Source: Methylotenera_A sp963701715 (GTDB lineage: Bacteria > Pseudomonadota > Gammaproteobacteria > Burkholderiales > Methylophilaceae). From it: a stretch of 64,000 nucleotides of DNA. Below are positions 46,040-56,293 of this stretch, piece after piece. The stretch lies in the NCBI GenBank assembly GCA_963701715.1, contig CAVPAX010000004.1, forward strand, positions 529,246 to 593,245, written 5' to 3'. Numbering within the stretch: the first letter of the stretch is position 1; each line of letters opens with the position of its first letter. The notes under the pieces are model-generated. The model was not told the origin of the DNA, searched no databases, and saw nothing but the letters and a program-made list of their open reading frames with translations. Made by a program: the position numbers and the translations under genes.

Positions 46040-48153
46040 CTCAAAGGCTCGCGAGAGCCACCTTTTCTACATCTGTCAAAGTTACCCTCTGCCCAGTCAT
46101 GACATGCTTTTCCTTCTCTACTGTATCTGCTCCATTTACCATCGCACCATGCAACGTCAGCTTCCCACTCTTTGACGCAATCACGTTTTTCTGGCTCGCA
46201 CATTTCTTTAACTTTATCTACCAAACCAGACAATGGATTTGATAAAGAAGAACTACCTGATGCTGAATCAGGAATTCCAAGCGGTCCTAAAGTAGGTGGT
46301 GGTTCATAGTAACAACGTACAAATGGGATTATTCCCACGCATACATATCGAAGTCCTAGTGTATCCACCCTACTCACTGGATTCCCACCCACATAAGAAT
46401 ATGTGTTAATCCCACCTGCCAGCCCTATCGGATCACTCTCAATATACCTGCCTGTTCTCGGGTTGTAATCACGGTAGTAGTTGTAGCTCAGTTGTGATGC
46501 TGGGTCGTACAGTTGACCGGGGAATCTTAAGTTATAAGTGAATGTTCCTAGTACGCTGGGGTTCTCATTCGGCAGGTTCGCACCAAATGCTTCACTCTGC
46601 TCAGGATACCACGTCCATCTTGCTTGGCTGGCGAAGTTACGAATCTCTCTCGGGGTGTCGAGATAATCGCTATAGATAAAGTAAGTATTGTCTTGTAAAG
46701 TGGCATTATTGGTTTTAAGGGTCAGCACCGGGGTGTCATTCAAATAGACTGTTTCCTGTATGGCCTGCACACTGCTGTCATATTCCCCTAACAGGTGTTG
46801 ATTATCATCGTAGACATAATAGATATTGTCATTAGTACGGTGTACAAACTGCCCCAACCCGTTATACCTTAAGGCATAGATGACATTACTATTGCGCGTA
46901 ACCTCTGTTAGACGTTCTCGGCTAGAGTAGGCGTAGGTATCTTGCCCGTTACCGGTAATGTTGCCGGCAGCATCATAAGTATAAGTGCGTGCTGTGGGGC
47001 CAGTCTCAGCAGTTAGTCGGTTATTGGTAGCAGCAATGGTGTAGGCATAGCTATTTGCACCCACTATTAAATTAGTGCGGTTGCCGCTTAAATCATATTG
47101 ATAACCGGTATTAGTTGATGGTGTCACATTGTTGGTAAGTCTATCTAAATTGTCATAGGTATAGGTGCTGATAGTATTAGCAATGGGAGTATTTGGGCTG
47201 GTTGTCAAAGCGCGGTGCAGTTGGATGATGCGGCCTGCATTGTCATAAGTCACCACTTGAAGCTTGTCGCCAACCGTGTATGTAGCCGTGCGACCACTGC
47301 TATCGATACTGCGCTGGTAAGTTTGGTTATTTCCCCAAGTCCAACTTTGTACCGTACCTGTCGGGTAATACAGAATGTTACTTAACATCACCGTGCCGTT
47401 AACAGAGATTTGATTCACCTGACCATTGCTGTTATAGCTGTATTCAACATAGCGACTACTAGGGTAGGTGCGACGACTTAAATGGCCTGTACTGTCATAT
47501 TGAAGTTGTAAATCAAACAATTTGCCGTTGGTGGTTTGCTGTTGCCGCGTCATGCGGCCTTGTAAATCGTAATCCCAGACCGTATTGCCAGAGAGGTCTG
47601 TCATGCTGGTGAGCTTGCCTTTTTGGTTAGTGCCACCGTCATAGGTATAGACAATAGTCTCATCGATGCTACCGGCCGCACTGGGTTTAAAAGTAGCGCC
47701 TGTGGCACGGTTCAAGGCATCATAGGCATAGGTAGCGACAGCACCTCTTGCATCGGTACGCGTAAGTAGATTGCCAGCATTATCGTAAGTGCTGCTGCTA
47801 GTGCCAGTATCAGGACTAACCAAGGTTAACGTCTCACCAAAGGCATTTTTAGTGTAGGCAGTAGACAAGCTACGCGGATCAGTCACATTGGTAACAATGT
47901 CTAGTGCATTGTATTGGGCGCCAATTTGGCCTTGCTGAGTATTAGGATTTGTTGGATGCGGCTCACTAAGCACAATGGGACGATTGACCGCATCATACTG
48001 CTCAATATAGCTTCTATTCAGGCTGTTATCAGTTGTTTTAGTGGGGTTGCCAACAGCATCATACTCAAACTTAGTTACAGGCGGAGCTGCAAGCACGTGG
48101 GAAGATCCAAAGGCGGCAATAACTATCAACAATATCTTTTGCAATTGCCTCAT
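46033..48153 (-). CDS. Rhs/YD-repeat protein, C-terminal half with variable tip
   Basis: 706 residues with its own signal peptide (ending SSHVLAA), many YD repeats (FEYDAVGNPTKTT, YTYDAAGNITGNG) and the Rhs core end RYIESDPIGLAGGINTYSYVGGNP. The tip after residue about 596 is unrelated: an eight-or-more-cysteine domain with CVKEWEADVAWCDGKW and GKACHDWAEGNFDRC. Tips of this kind are toxins in many Rhs systems. It overlaps the first rhs gene by ATGA, so the two halves are probably co-translated. Confidence 0.85.
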   Translation of the reverse strand: MRQLQKILLIVIAAFGSSHVLAAPPVTKFEYDAVGNPTKTTDNSLNRSYIEQYDAVNRPIVLSEPHPTNPNTQQGQIGAQYNALDIVTNVTDPRSLSTAYTKNAFGETLTLVSPDTGTSSSTYDNAGNLLTRTDARGAVATYAYDALNRATGATFKPSAAGSIDETIVYTYDGGTNQKGKLTSMTDLSGNTVWDYDLQGRMTRQQQTTNGKLFDLQLQYDSTGHLSRRTYPSSRYVEYSYNSNGQVNQISVNGTVMLSNILYYPTGTVQSWTWGNNQTYQRSIDSSGRTATYTVGDKLQVVTYDNAGRIIQLHRALTTSPNTPIANTISTYTYDNLDRLTNNVTPSTNTGYQYDLSGNRTNLIVGANSYAYTIAATNNRLTAETGPTARTYTYDAAGNITGNGQDTYAYSSRERLTEVTRNSNVIYALRYNGLGQFVHRTNDNIYYVYDDNQHLLGEYDSSVQAIQETVYLNDTPVLTLKTNNATLQDNTYFIYSDYLDTPREIRNFASQARWTWYPEQSEAFGANLPNENPSVLGTFTYNLRFPGQLYDPASQLSYNYYRDYNPRTGRYIESDPIGLAGGINTYSYVGGNPVSRVDTLGLRYVCVGIIPFVRCYYEPPPTLGPLGIPDSASGSSSLSNPLSGLVDKVKEMCEPEKRDCVKEWEADVAWCDGKWSRYSREGKACHDWAEGNFDRCRKGGSREPLRW

Positions 48154-50528
48154 TGTTCAACCCCCGTCAGTTGCTGCAACCGGTTGAGAACATCATAACT
48201 ACGGGTCAAGGTTTTGACTAAACCGCCATTTGGGTCTTTTGTATCTTCCTGAACACGGTTACCCTCGCTGTCTAGAATATAGTGAACCTTATTACCTAAA
48301 GTATCTTGAATATCTGTCAGACGAAGCGCAGCGTCGTAGGTATAGTTTAAGGTGCTGTTGTCTGGTAGCTTCAGCTGAGTTACTTGCCCAACATTGTCGT
48401 AAGTCAGGGTTGTGGTTTCGGTTGTAATACCGGTTCCACTGATAGCGCGAGTAAGTAGGCGTTGGCGAAGGTCGTAAGTGTTAGTCGTCACAAGCCCGTT
48501 AGCATCCGTCATTTGTTCCACTTGACCATGATGGTTGTAGCGGTTATAGGTAGCAGTCTGGCCTAGTGCACTGGTGACGCTTTGTAATTGTCCGCGACAA
48601 CCCAAATTAGGCGGGCTGACTCCCGTGATTGGGTCTATGATGGGGGTGGCACTACTCGGTGTACAAGTAGCATTGTGTGGATAATAGACATAAGTGGTAG
48701 TGTCGGTCACCTCGGTGCGGGGGCCATCAACCACTTTGGTCAACACAAGACCTGGCACAAAGGCTGAGTAAGTGTATGTGGTGGTGGTAATACGGCTAAG
48801 ACTAAGTACAGGGTCTTCTTCCTTATAGCTAGTAACGTTACCTTTTGTGTCATAGACATATGTAGTCTTTTTAAGGGGAGTGCCAGTGGCCGTTGCGCCT
48901 GTATACTCAGAGATGACTAACGGTAATCGCCAAGTGGTGTGCCAAGTGGTGGTAATGGTACGGGTGGCAGAGGTGATGGCGCCAGAAGAAGTCAACCCTT
49001 CCGTACGACTGGTCTCCAAATTTCGAGCCATGTCATAGACATAAGTTGTTTTATTACCGTTAAAGTCCTTACGGCTAGATACATTGCCATTGGCATCATA
49101 AGTTAAAGCCGATGAAGCCGCAGCACAGCCGCTACCTGCGGGCTGACTTTGCCCAGTACTTTTGACGACGCCAAGAACAGTGGTAAAGTTGTAGGTGCGT
49201 ACTGCCCCAGTACCAGGGTCTGTAACCACAGTATTTGTGGGATTTCCAGATGCGTCAACATTATAAACCAGCGTAGATTTTTCTACTAAGCCAGCATGTT
49301 CACTCGAATTTGCCTTGCCTATAGTGTTGTAACCCCATGTGGCGTAACGATTTGAGTTTTCATCAGTGATGCCGGTGAGCGCATTCAGAAAAGTTGTGTT
49401 TTCATAATGGTACGTACGTACTTTATTGTCGGGGTAGGTGACCGACAGTAAGTTATTATTACCATCAGTAGTATACGAATATGTGTAAGAGCCGCCAGCT
49501 GGGTTTGTCATGGTCTTGAGAAGGCTTGAGCTGTCGTAAGCAAAATTCAGGTTGCGTCCCAAGGCATCTGTCACGGTAATGAGCAACCCGGGGGCAGGCG
49601 CAATATTTGGCGGAGTACTGGCGGTACTGTAAGAGAAAGTTTTTGTGAAGCCGGAGCGATCCGCAACAGAAAGCAGTTTTCCATTTGCATCGTAGGTTTC
49701 AATATCGCCAGTAGCATCTTCTTTGAACGTCCAGCCTGTTCTTACAAAATTAGTATCTCTAAGCTCTATAAGGACATCCTTTACATCTACGGAAGTAGTC
49801 CACTGGCTAGTTGAAGCATTAAAGGGCAACTTCAGACCGCTCGGTCTTAATACGATAACTTGAGTAAGGGAGGGAGTGCTAAGGATTCTTGGTTGTGGAG
49901 TGCCTAACCAGTTAGCGCCTAACACTAAACCGCCTCGCTGATAGAGATTATAGTAGCGGATGAAGTTTAGTGGATAAGTGGCGGCGCTGACATAATCCAA
50001 CTCTGATTGTGTTTTGTTACCAGTATTGGGCTGAATAGGGTTACGTATGGAGGGGCAGCCATTCGGCGGATTTTTATCTGTAGATGGATTTACAAAGCCT
50101 TGAGAGCTAGGGTTGGTACAAGTATTAGTCGCAGTGTCAAAGACTTGAAAATTACTACAGTTATCTCTACACATATGATGACCATACGCTGACAAAAAAC
50201 CCATAGAAGTAGAGTTTGCTGGACATGTGTAATTACGAGCCACTCCAGAAATCAACGATGTATTATAAGTAGAGGACTGTGGGATAAAATAAGTCATCAC
50301 ACAATTGGCATTATTTAGGTAAATAGTGACTGAGGAAGTGGAAACGTAAACCCACGTCGGTTGAGTAATCGCACGAATTGCCTTACAGGCTGGCTCTGGG
50401 GTGCTGACTGTCTGACCGTTAGCACCTGACCACGTATAAGAATCCGTAGCAGCGAAAACGCCAGCGCGTGCGCCAAAAGAGGAAGTGAGAATAGACAACA
50501 GAAGTACTAATTTGAAGATATTTTTCAT
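48150..50528 (-). CDS. Rhs/YD-repeat protein, N-terminal half (DUF6531)
   Basis: 792 residues with a signal peptide (KNIFKLVLLLSILTSSFGARA), a Cys-rich region near 60-150, a DUF6531 segment with NPIQPNTGNKTQSELDYVS and YPLNFIRYYN, then repeated YD units. It ends inside the repeat domain at LQQLTGVEQ, where other Rhs proteins would continue; the rest is supplied by the overlapping second gene. ATG 50528 gives a standard signal peptide; 50555 is an in-frame alternative. Confidence 0.85.
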   Translation of the reverse strand: MKNIFKLVLLLSILTSSFGARAGVFAATDSYTWSGANGQTVSTPEPACKAIRAITQPTWVYVSTSSVTIYLNNANCVMTYFIPQSSTYNTSLISGVARNYTCPANSTSMGFLSAYGHHMCRDNCSNFQVFDTATNTCTNPSSQGFVNPSTDKNPPNGCPSIRNPIQPNTGNKTQSELDYVSAATYPLNFIRYYNLYQRGGLVLGANWLGTPQPRILSTPSLTQVIVLRPSGLKLPFNASTSQWTTSVDVKDVLIELRDTNFVRTGWTFKEDATGDIETYDANGKLLSVADRSGFTKTFSYSTASTPPNIAPAPGLLITVTDALGRNLNFAYDSSSLLKTMTNPAGGSYTYSYTTDGNNNLLSVTYPDNKVRTYHYENTTFLNALTGITDENSNRYATWGYNTIGKANSSEHAGLVEKSTLVYNVDASGNPTNTVVTDPGTGAVRTYNFTTVLGVVKSTGQSQPAGSGCAAASSALTYDANGNVSSRKDFNGNKTTYVYDMARNLETSRTEGLTSSGAITSATRTITTTWHTTWRLPLVISEYTGATATGTPLKKTTYVYDTKGNVTSYKEEDPVLSLSRITTTTYTYSAFVPGLVLTKVVDGPRTEVTDTTTYVYYPHNATCTPSSATPIIDPITGVSPPNLGCRGQLQSVTSALGQTATYNRYNHHGQVEQMTDANGLVTTNTYDLRQRLLTRAISGTGITTETTTLTYDNVGQVTQLKLPDNSTLNYTYDAALRLTDIQDTLGNKVHYILDSEGNRVQEDTKDPNGGLVKTLTRSYDVLNRLQQLTGVEQ

Positions 50529-50676
50529 TTTTATTATCCAGATTAGTAAAGCCATTGGGTATAAAAATGCGTACCCAAGACGGGAAGGTTAGTACTATTT
50601 GTAGATATATGCAATAGGCATAAGACAAATGTGAAGAGGTCAGCAAGTATTGGCGGCAAGAAGAATACGATTGCTT

Positions 50677-50760
50677 AAACGTGACAATTTTGACACGCTT
50701 TGGCGAGCGTAGGCGAGTGAGGACGGGCCTAAAACACTATATAAATGATGATTTTTCCAG
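50677..50760. repeat. right arm of module 1
   Basis: 84 bp with AACGTGACAATT, then TTTGGCGAGCGTAGGCGAGT and TATATAAATGATGATTTTTC, closely similar to 58892-58975 and 60811-60894. The distance from AACGTGAC to the att core is 83 bp in all three. It probably holds integrase arm-binding sites. Confidence 0.8.
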
Positions 50761-50812
<52 letters not shown>

Positions 50813-50876
50813 AAGGCTCACAGAAATGTGGGCTTTTTATTTTTACAAAACCTACAAATTATATGTGCAACAACAG

Positions 50877-52149
50877 CTAAGTATTTAAAGCAGATCTTCT
50901 GTTCTCAGGTTTAGCTAACAACAAATGCACGTCACCTAGCGCGCGCGCTTCAAATCCACCTTCACAATAGCATAAATAGAATTCCCACATTTTTATAAAC
51001 TCTTCTGAATAACCTAAATTACGCACATGCTCAATATTAGAAAAAAAATTTTCACGCCACATTCGAAGTGTTGTTGATAGTGCGGACGAATGTCTTCTAG
51101 GTCAATAAGCGCAAATCAGTGTTTTTGGTAATACTTGTCAACATTGCAGTATTTGATGGAATGCAGGAACCTGGAAAATGTAACGTTGAATAAAATCCAC
51201 CGATTTTTTAGCATTCTCAAAGCGTTGGTCAGCAATAATGATAGCCTGAATTAATGCTAAGCCATCTGACTTAAGTAACGAGCCCACCTTAGAGAAGTAG
51301 CTATCGTAAAACTGGTAGCCAACTGCCTCAATCATCTCAATAGAAACGAGTTTATCGTACTGCCCATTCAGGTGACGATAGTCGTCTAATAGAAGCGTGA
51401 TTTTATTACTCAGTCCAACAGCCTCCACCCTTTCTTTTGCAAGTCGATATTGCTGCTCTGATATTGTCGTAGAAGTGATCTTGCATCCATAATTTGTTGC
51501 TGCATAGATGGCAAAACCTCCCCAGCCCGTACCAATCTCAATCACATGGTCGGTCGGCTTGAGGTCGAGTTTATCGCAAATGGTCTTAAGCTTTAGCTCT
51601 GATGCTTGTTGCAAGGTATTTGTATTCTCGTTAAACATCGCGCTCGAATACATCATGGTCGGATCTAGAAAGAGCTGGAACATCTCGTTACCAAGGTCGT
51701 AATGTGCAGCAATGTTTTTGCGGCTACCTTCAGTTGTATTACTGTTAAGCCAGTGCAGAACTCTCATAATGGGTTTTGTTAACGATTCGTAACCCCCTTC
51801 CAGCTTATTCAATACAGACTGGTTAAGACACATCAAGCGAACGACATTGGTTAGATTGTCAGCAGTCCAATAGCCAAGCATGTAAGCTTCCACCAGCGCC
51901 GATACTGCCACCAAATGCAATCTCGCCGTAGAAGCGAGAATCATGTATATAAATAACCGCATGTAATGCATGCGCCTCGTCGCCATAAATATGCTTATCC
52001 TCGCCGTCTATCAGCGTTAGACTGCCTGATTTAATTCCACTCAAGTGTTCCAGAATCTTTAATTTTGCTATTCCAGCTACCCATTTGGAACGGCTTTTCT
52101 GTTTCAAGCTACTTGTTAACATCTCTTGCTGAACCATAGGAATTGTCAT
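50877..52149 (-). pseudogene. cyclopropane-fatty-acyl synthase family, multiply frameshifted
   Basis: SAM-dependent methyltransferase acting on unsaturated phospholipid acyl chains. Intact pieces include the SAM motif HVIEIGTGWGGFAIYAA and AHYDLGNEMFQLFLD. Breaks: one extra G near 51888-51895, and single missing bases near 51172-51178, 51104-51107 and 51074-51077. Adding these gives 1275 bp, a normal 424-residue protein, so ancestry is clear. The ATG at 52149 overlaps the DUF1365 stop (TAATG). As given it cannot make a full enzyme. Confidence 0.85.
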
Positions 52150-52922
52150 TAGTGTTTTTCTGTTGGTTTTGGGTGAGCATAAAAAGGAACGCGCTTTAAC
52201 CATAGTAGCAATGCGTTCCAATATATTCCTAAGACCACTTTCATGGTCATAAATGGATAGATTAGCAATAATCTATTCAATCGTGCCTCGCTAATTTCGA
52301 TCCGGTTCAGCGACATTGTTGCGCTAAATACATGTTCATTTTTATGGATATTCATCATGCGAATCAAAATGTCTTTTTTCTCCATTTTGAATGCCCAATC
52401 ATATTGGATATCCATAGGCATAAAGGGGGAAACATGAAACTCCTTCTTAAAGTCAAATGAAGCGCTGTTTAGCTTGCGGTTCGATAATGCATTATCAAAT
52501 TCATGCACATAAGCAAAATCTTCATTCCAAGGAGTATTGGTAATGTGGCTGACCACCGCTTGCAGCTTATCGCTATCTTTTTCGAAGCAATAATAAAATG
52601 TCACCGGGTTGAAGCAGTGCCCAAAGTATCGCATATTAGTTAAAACACACACATGGCCTTCAGGGCGCCTACCCGTCTTATCCTTTACAAGACTCAGAAT
52701 AGACTCTTTCAGCTGGGTATCCTGATTACCGTAATAGTCTTTGCGGTTGAACCAGGAAAGATTCTTTTTTTCGTAAGACCATAACTTAAAACCATCAAAC
52801 AAATGTGGCAGTTCATCTAAATTAAGGTACATCATAAAAACTTTGTAGCTAAAGCCATGCGATTTAGGACTCATGCGCTGATGAGACACCAAGCCAGTGT
52901 AAATACAACTCTTAGTTAGCAT
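52149..52922 (-). CDS. DUF1365 family protein
   Basis: 257 residues with the DUF1365 pattern: IYTGLVSHQRMSPKSHGFSYKVFM at the start, YFGHCFNPVTFYYCF near 115 and FHVSPFMPMDIQYDW near 170. Genes of this family almost always lie between an FAD-binding oxidoreductase and a cyclopropane-synthase homologue, as here. The reaction is unknown. It is intact between two broken neighbours and overlaps the FAD gene by 11 bp. Confidence 0.9.
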   Translation of the reverse strand: MLTKSCIYTGLVSHQRMSPKSHGFSYKVFMMYLNLDELPHLFDGFKLWSYEKKNLSWFNRKDYYGNQDTQLKESILSLVKDKTGRRPEGHVCVLTNMRYFGHCFNPVTFYYCFEKDSDKLQAVVSHITNTPWNEDFAYVHEFDNALSNRKLNSASFDFKKEFHVSPFMPMDIQYDWAFKMEKKDILIRMMNIHKNEHVFSATMSLNRIEISEARLNRLLLIYPFMTMKVVLGIYWNALLLWLKRVPFYAHPKPTEKH

Positions 52923-54162
52923 TAAAAAAATGTTCGAAATGTTTAATTGCTTCTAGCGCACTTACAACGCCATCTTCATGGAAACCGTTACCCCAGTAGG
53001 CTCCGGCGAATCCGGTTCTATTCACCCCACTTATCTCGGCATGCCTACTTTGTGCAGATACACCTTCTGATGTGTAAACTGGATGCATATATTCAATACG
53101 TTTGATAATCTTCTTGGAATCAATGTCATGAATATGGTTCAGAGTGACTAATAGGTGTTGTTCCGACCTAATGCCCTGAAGTATATTCATATCATAAGTA
53201 ACGGCAACATGCCTAGGAGCAGGGTTAGTGACATGGTAGTTCCATGCTGCCCAAGCAAGTTTCTTCTTGGGCATGAGCCTTTGGTCGTGATGCAGTAGAA
53301 TAGTATTGGCTTGATAATGAATCTTTCCAAGTACTTCACGTTCAGCCGGCGTAGGGTCAGTCAATATTTTTAAGGCCTGATCACTATGACAAGCAAAAAA
53401 TACATAATCGAACACTTCTTCAGAGCCATGTTTTGGTTTTATTCGAACAGAGCTTTTGAGGCGTCTTACGCTTTCAACTGGGCTATTCAAGCGTATAGAT
53501 TTACTAAACGGTCTGGTGAGTTCTTTCACATAGTTTTCGGAGCCGCCTGCGATGGTCATCCACTTCGGCCTGTCATCAATCGAAAGCATGCCATGATTAT
53601 GGAAAAAATCTTACTAAAAAGCGCGCAGGAAAATCTAGCATCTGCTTGTATCCGTCGACCAAATTGCAGAACCCATCGGGATAATGTAATAGTCTATAAA
53701 CTGCTTACTGTAGCCACCTAACTTCAGATACTCACCAAGTTTAATCTCACTCTGATTATCTAGTAACTCCAGTGAGGTTTTATTGAAACGCAAGATATCA
53801 AGAATCATTTTATGAAACGAAGGCCGCAACAGATTGAATCGCTGTGCGAAAAGGCTGTTCAAAGTTGTACCGTTATATTCTAGGCCAGTTTCCTCGCAAC
53901 GCACACTGAAGCTCATACTGCTTGGCTGCCAGACCACATTAAGCTCCTTCAGCAATGCCATAAAATTTGGATAGGTGCGATCATTAAACACGATGAATCC
54001 GGTATCTACATTAATATCCTGACCTTCATGCTGTATATGGTGAGTATGCGAATGTCCACCGATATGACTTTGCGACTCAAACAAAGTGATATCGTGATTT
54101 TTATGCAAATGGTAGGCAATTGTATTGCCTGCAATGCCGCTACCAATAATGGCTACCTTCAA
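52912..54162 (-). pseudogene. FAD/NAD(P)-binding oxidoreductase, frame disrupted
   Basis: Flavin amine-oxidase-like protein; the dinucleotide motif IIGSGIAGNTIAYHL is at the N-terminus, and GYSKQFIDYYIIPMGSAIWSTD follows near 155-175. A lost base near 53640 (AGAATGC read as AGATGC) and an extra C near 53598 enclose about 45 bp out of frame, with stops. The net length is unchanged at 416 codons, and both flanks share a frame. Two compensating indels so close together suggest sequence error or decay. Confidence 0.8.
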
Positions 54163-54183
54163 TTTGTGAACTCTTGAGATAAA

Positions 54184-55111
54184 TTAATAATTAATCTTCT
54201 TGGATTCACGAATCTTCACGGGCACCGTCTTTAAGTCCCAGATAAGGCCCAGCGCGGAAAGAATCTTCAATCCATAATAAGTAAGGTCGATTTCCCACCA
54301 GTAAAAACCCTGGCTTGCAGAAGCAGGGTAATGATGATGGTTGTTATGCCAGCCTTCCCCAAGAGTGAGTATAGCGATGAGCAAATTATTTCTACTCTGG
54401 TCTTTGGTTGCGTAGCGGCGTTTTCCCCATAGATGGGCTAATGAATTGACAGTAAAGGTTCCGTGATATAGCGCAACAGTTGATATCACAAAACCCCAAA
54501 TAAAAAGTTGTGGTCCATTGGTACCAAATCCAGGATGTGCTACTGACAGCCAGTCTCCAAAGAAATAAATAGCAACACCAAATAAAATTGGTACCACTAC
54601 ATCAAATCGGTCGAGTAGGCGTAATTCTATGAATGACGTTAGCTCTTTAACACGATGTGTTTGGGTCAAGAAATTTCTGGAAGCCAAGAACCAGAAAAGG
54701 TGGCTCCATAGAAAACCATGCTGTAAAGGTGAGTGTGAGTCTTCATGATTATCGGAATGCGCGTGATGATGCCTATGGTGAGATGCCCACCACAGAGGGC
54801 CTCGCTGAACTGCGGTTGCCCCATAATACAGCCATGATAAACTGGGTTAAACGGGACGTGCGGAAAGCTTTATGCGAAAAATACCGATGATAGAAACCGG
54901 TTACGGCAAACATACGCACTACGTAAAGCAGAATCGCAAAAGAAAAAGCAAACCAACTGAAGCCAACCCAGAATACTGCTAAGCACGCCAAATGTAACAA
55001 TATAAACGGGGTTACTCTTATCCAGTCTATGTCGGACTAGTTGCCTTCCAGAACAGAAGTTTCAACTGTCACCACTTTGTTGTCGAACCATGAAATGATT
55101 TTCGTAAACAT
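54184..55111 (-). pseudogene. fatty acid desaturase, nonsense codon and frameshift
   Basis: Membrane di-iron desaturase. Histidine boxes HRYFSH, an HRHHH-type box in the shifted part, and EGWHNNHHHYP are visible, as in acyl desaturases. Codon 25 is TAG (55037-55039). At about 54815 two bases are missing (TGGGGCAACC, where TGG GGC GCA ACC would fit). Restoring them gives 309 residues from 930 bp. The ATG at 55111 lies 5 bp after the lipocalin stop, in operon style. Confidence 0.85.
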
Positions 55112-55116
55112 AATAT

Positions 55117-55656
55117 TTATTTACTTGTCTTGCTGTGCGGCACTCGTCGCAACTTCTTGATGTTGTAACCCATATCAATAACCTTTTGTACCAAAGCCGC
55201 ATAGGATTCATCGCTAATATCTGGCTTTCTCGCCATAATCCACACATAGTCTCTCGCATTGCGCGCGATGATGGTTTCGGTGTAATTCTCATCAATATGT
55301 GCGATGAGGAATTCTGCCTTAATCGGCCATATAAATTGCATGCCCCAGCGTGCGTTACCAGTGCCCTCAACAACAAAGCCGCGAGGATTGTAAGTCTTTA
55401 CCGGGCCATTTAGGCTACCTTTGTTGAAGGTGAATGTAGTGTGTACCGTGCCATCTTCTTCTAGCTTATATGTCTCTACCCCGTTATATACCTCCTTCTC
55501 AATAGTTGTAGGAATAGCAGCGATTACATACCACGAACCCATGAATCTTTTGAGATCAACCTGGGATACGGTTGCTATTTGGGGTTGCTTCGATGCACAT
55601 CCGACTAAGAGACTTGCAAACATCACCATAATAATTAGCTTCCTTAAAGTTTTCAT
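55117..55656 (-). CDS. blc: bacterial lipocalin lipoprotein
   Basis: 179 residues with lipobox SLLVGC, the lipocalin opening FMGSWYVIA, FTFNKGSLNGPVKTYNPRGFV and DYVWIMARKP near the C-terminus. Outer-membrane lipocalins bind fatty acids or lysophospholipids, which fits the lipid-modifying genes around it. ATG 55656 is preferred; longer starts overlap the DUF6134 gene. Confidence 0.92.
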   Translation of the reverse strand: MKTLRKLIIMVMFASLLVGCASKQPQIATVSQVDLKRFMGSWYVIAAIPTTIEKEVYNGVETYKLEEDGTVHTTFTFNKGSLNGPVKTYNPRGFVVEGTGNARWGMQFIWPIKAEFLIAHIDENYTETIIARNARDYVWIMARKPDISDESYAALVQKVIDMGYNIKKLRRVPHSKTSK

Positions 55657-55663
55657 ATGAATA

Positions 55664-56293
55664 TTATCTAAGCTTATAGTTGATGGCATAACCTTCTGGG
55701 GTAATAGACTTCAATGCTACCCACTCATTATTTTGAGCCTTGTACCATAGATCAATGTTGAGCCTAGGCTTATCAACTAGGCTCGCACTCAATTTGTAAT
55801 GTAAGGTGTCAACCTGCTGACCTTTAACCTCTAACATCTCTTTTCCAACTTTGCTAACCTTTATATCGAGCCATTCACCATTTTGAGGATTGAGCAGTTT
55901 CGATTGCTGCAGAATCTTCTGAGACCAATAAGCAAAAGTCATCGGACATTGAGATAAAATCTGCTTCGTTTTGCCGTCATAGACTTCAAAGCCCGAATCA
56001 CTTAACTTACCTTTAACCTTGGTGGTCACTTTGTTCTCAACTGTATTTGAATCAAGACTCTTAAGGCAGCCTTCCTGCCAATGCTCTACAGCCATATGTT
56101 GATAGCTATATGCATTGATAAAAAATAACTTCACATTGAAATTAGCTTCACTTACCAGTTGATTGCCATCGCTTAATCTGAAGGTGTGTTGACCAATCTT
56201 GGATTTATCGAGATACACGTCAAAATTCCATTCCTTGGTGAACCCAACATTTGGAATAATCAAAGCCAAAATCAATAACAATCGCTTTATCAC
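55664..56293 (-). CDS. DUF6134 family exported protein
   Basis: About 209 residues with a signal peptide (IKRLLLILALIIPNVGFTK) and beta-rich domain starting WNFDVYLDKSKIGQHTF. The family is found in clusters with cyclopropane-synthase homologues; the role is unknown. The GTG at 56293 overlaps the DUF1295 stop by one base (TAGTG); an ATG at 56338 lies inside that gene. Confidence 0.75.
   Translation of the reverse strand: MIKRLLLILALIIPNVGFTKEWNFDVYLDKSKIGQHTFRLSDGNQLVSEANFNVKLFFINAYSYQHMAVEHWQEGCLKSLDSNTVENKVTTKVKGKLSDSGFEVYDGKTKQILSQCPMTFAYWSQKILQQSKLLNPQNGEWLDIKVSKVGKEMLEVKGQQVDTLHYKLSASLVDKPRLNIDLWYKAQNNEWVALKSITPEGYAINYKLR

Noticed and set aside
46033..50528. The two rhs genes as one gene broken by a frameshift
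   Set aside because: The second gene starts with its own signal peptide and overlaps the first by ATGA, so separate coupled genes fit better than a break.
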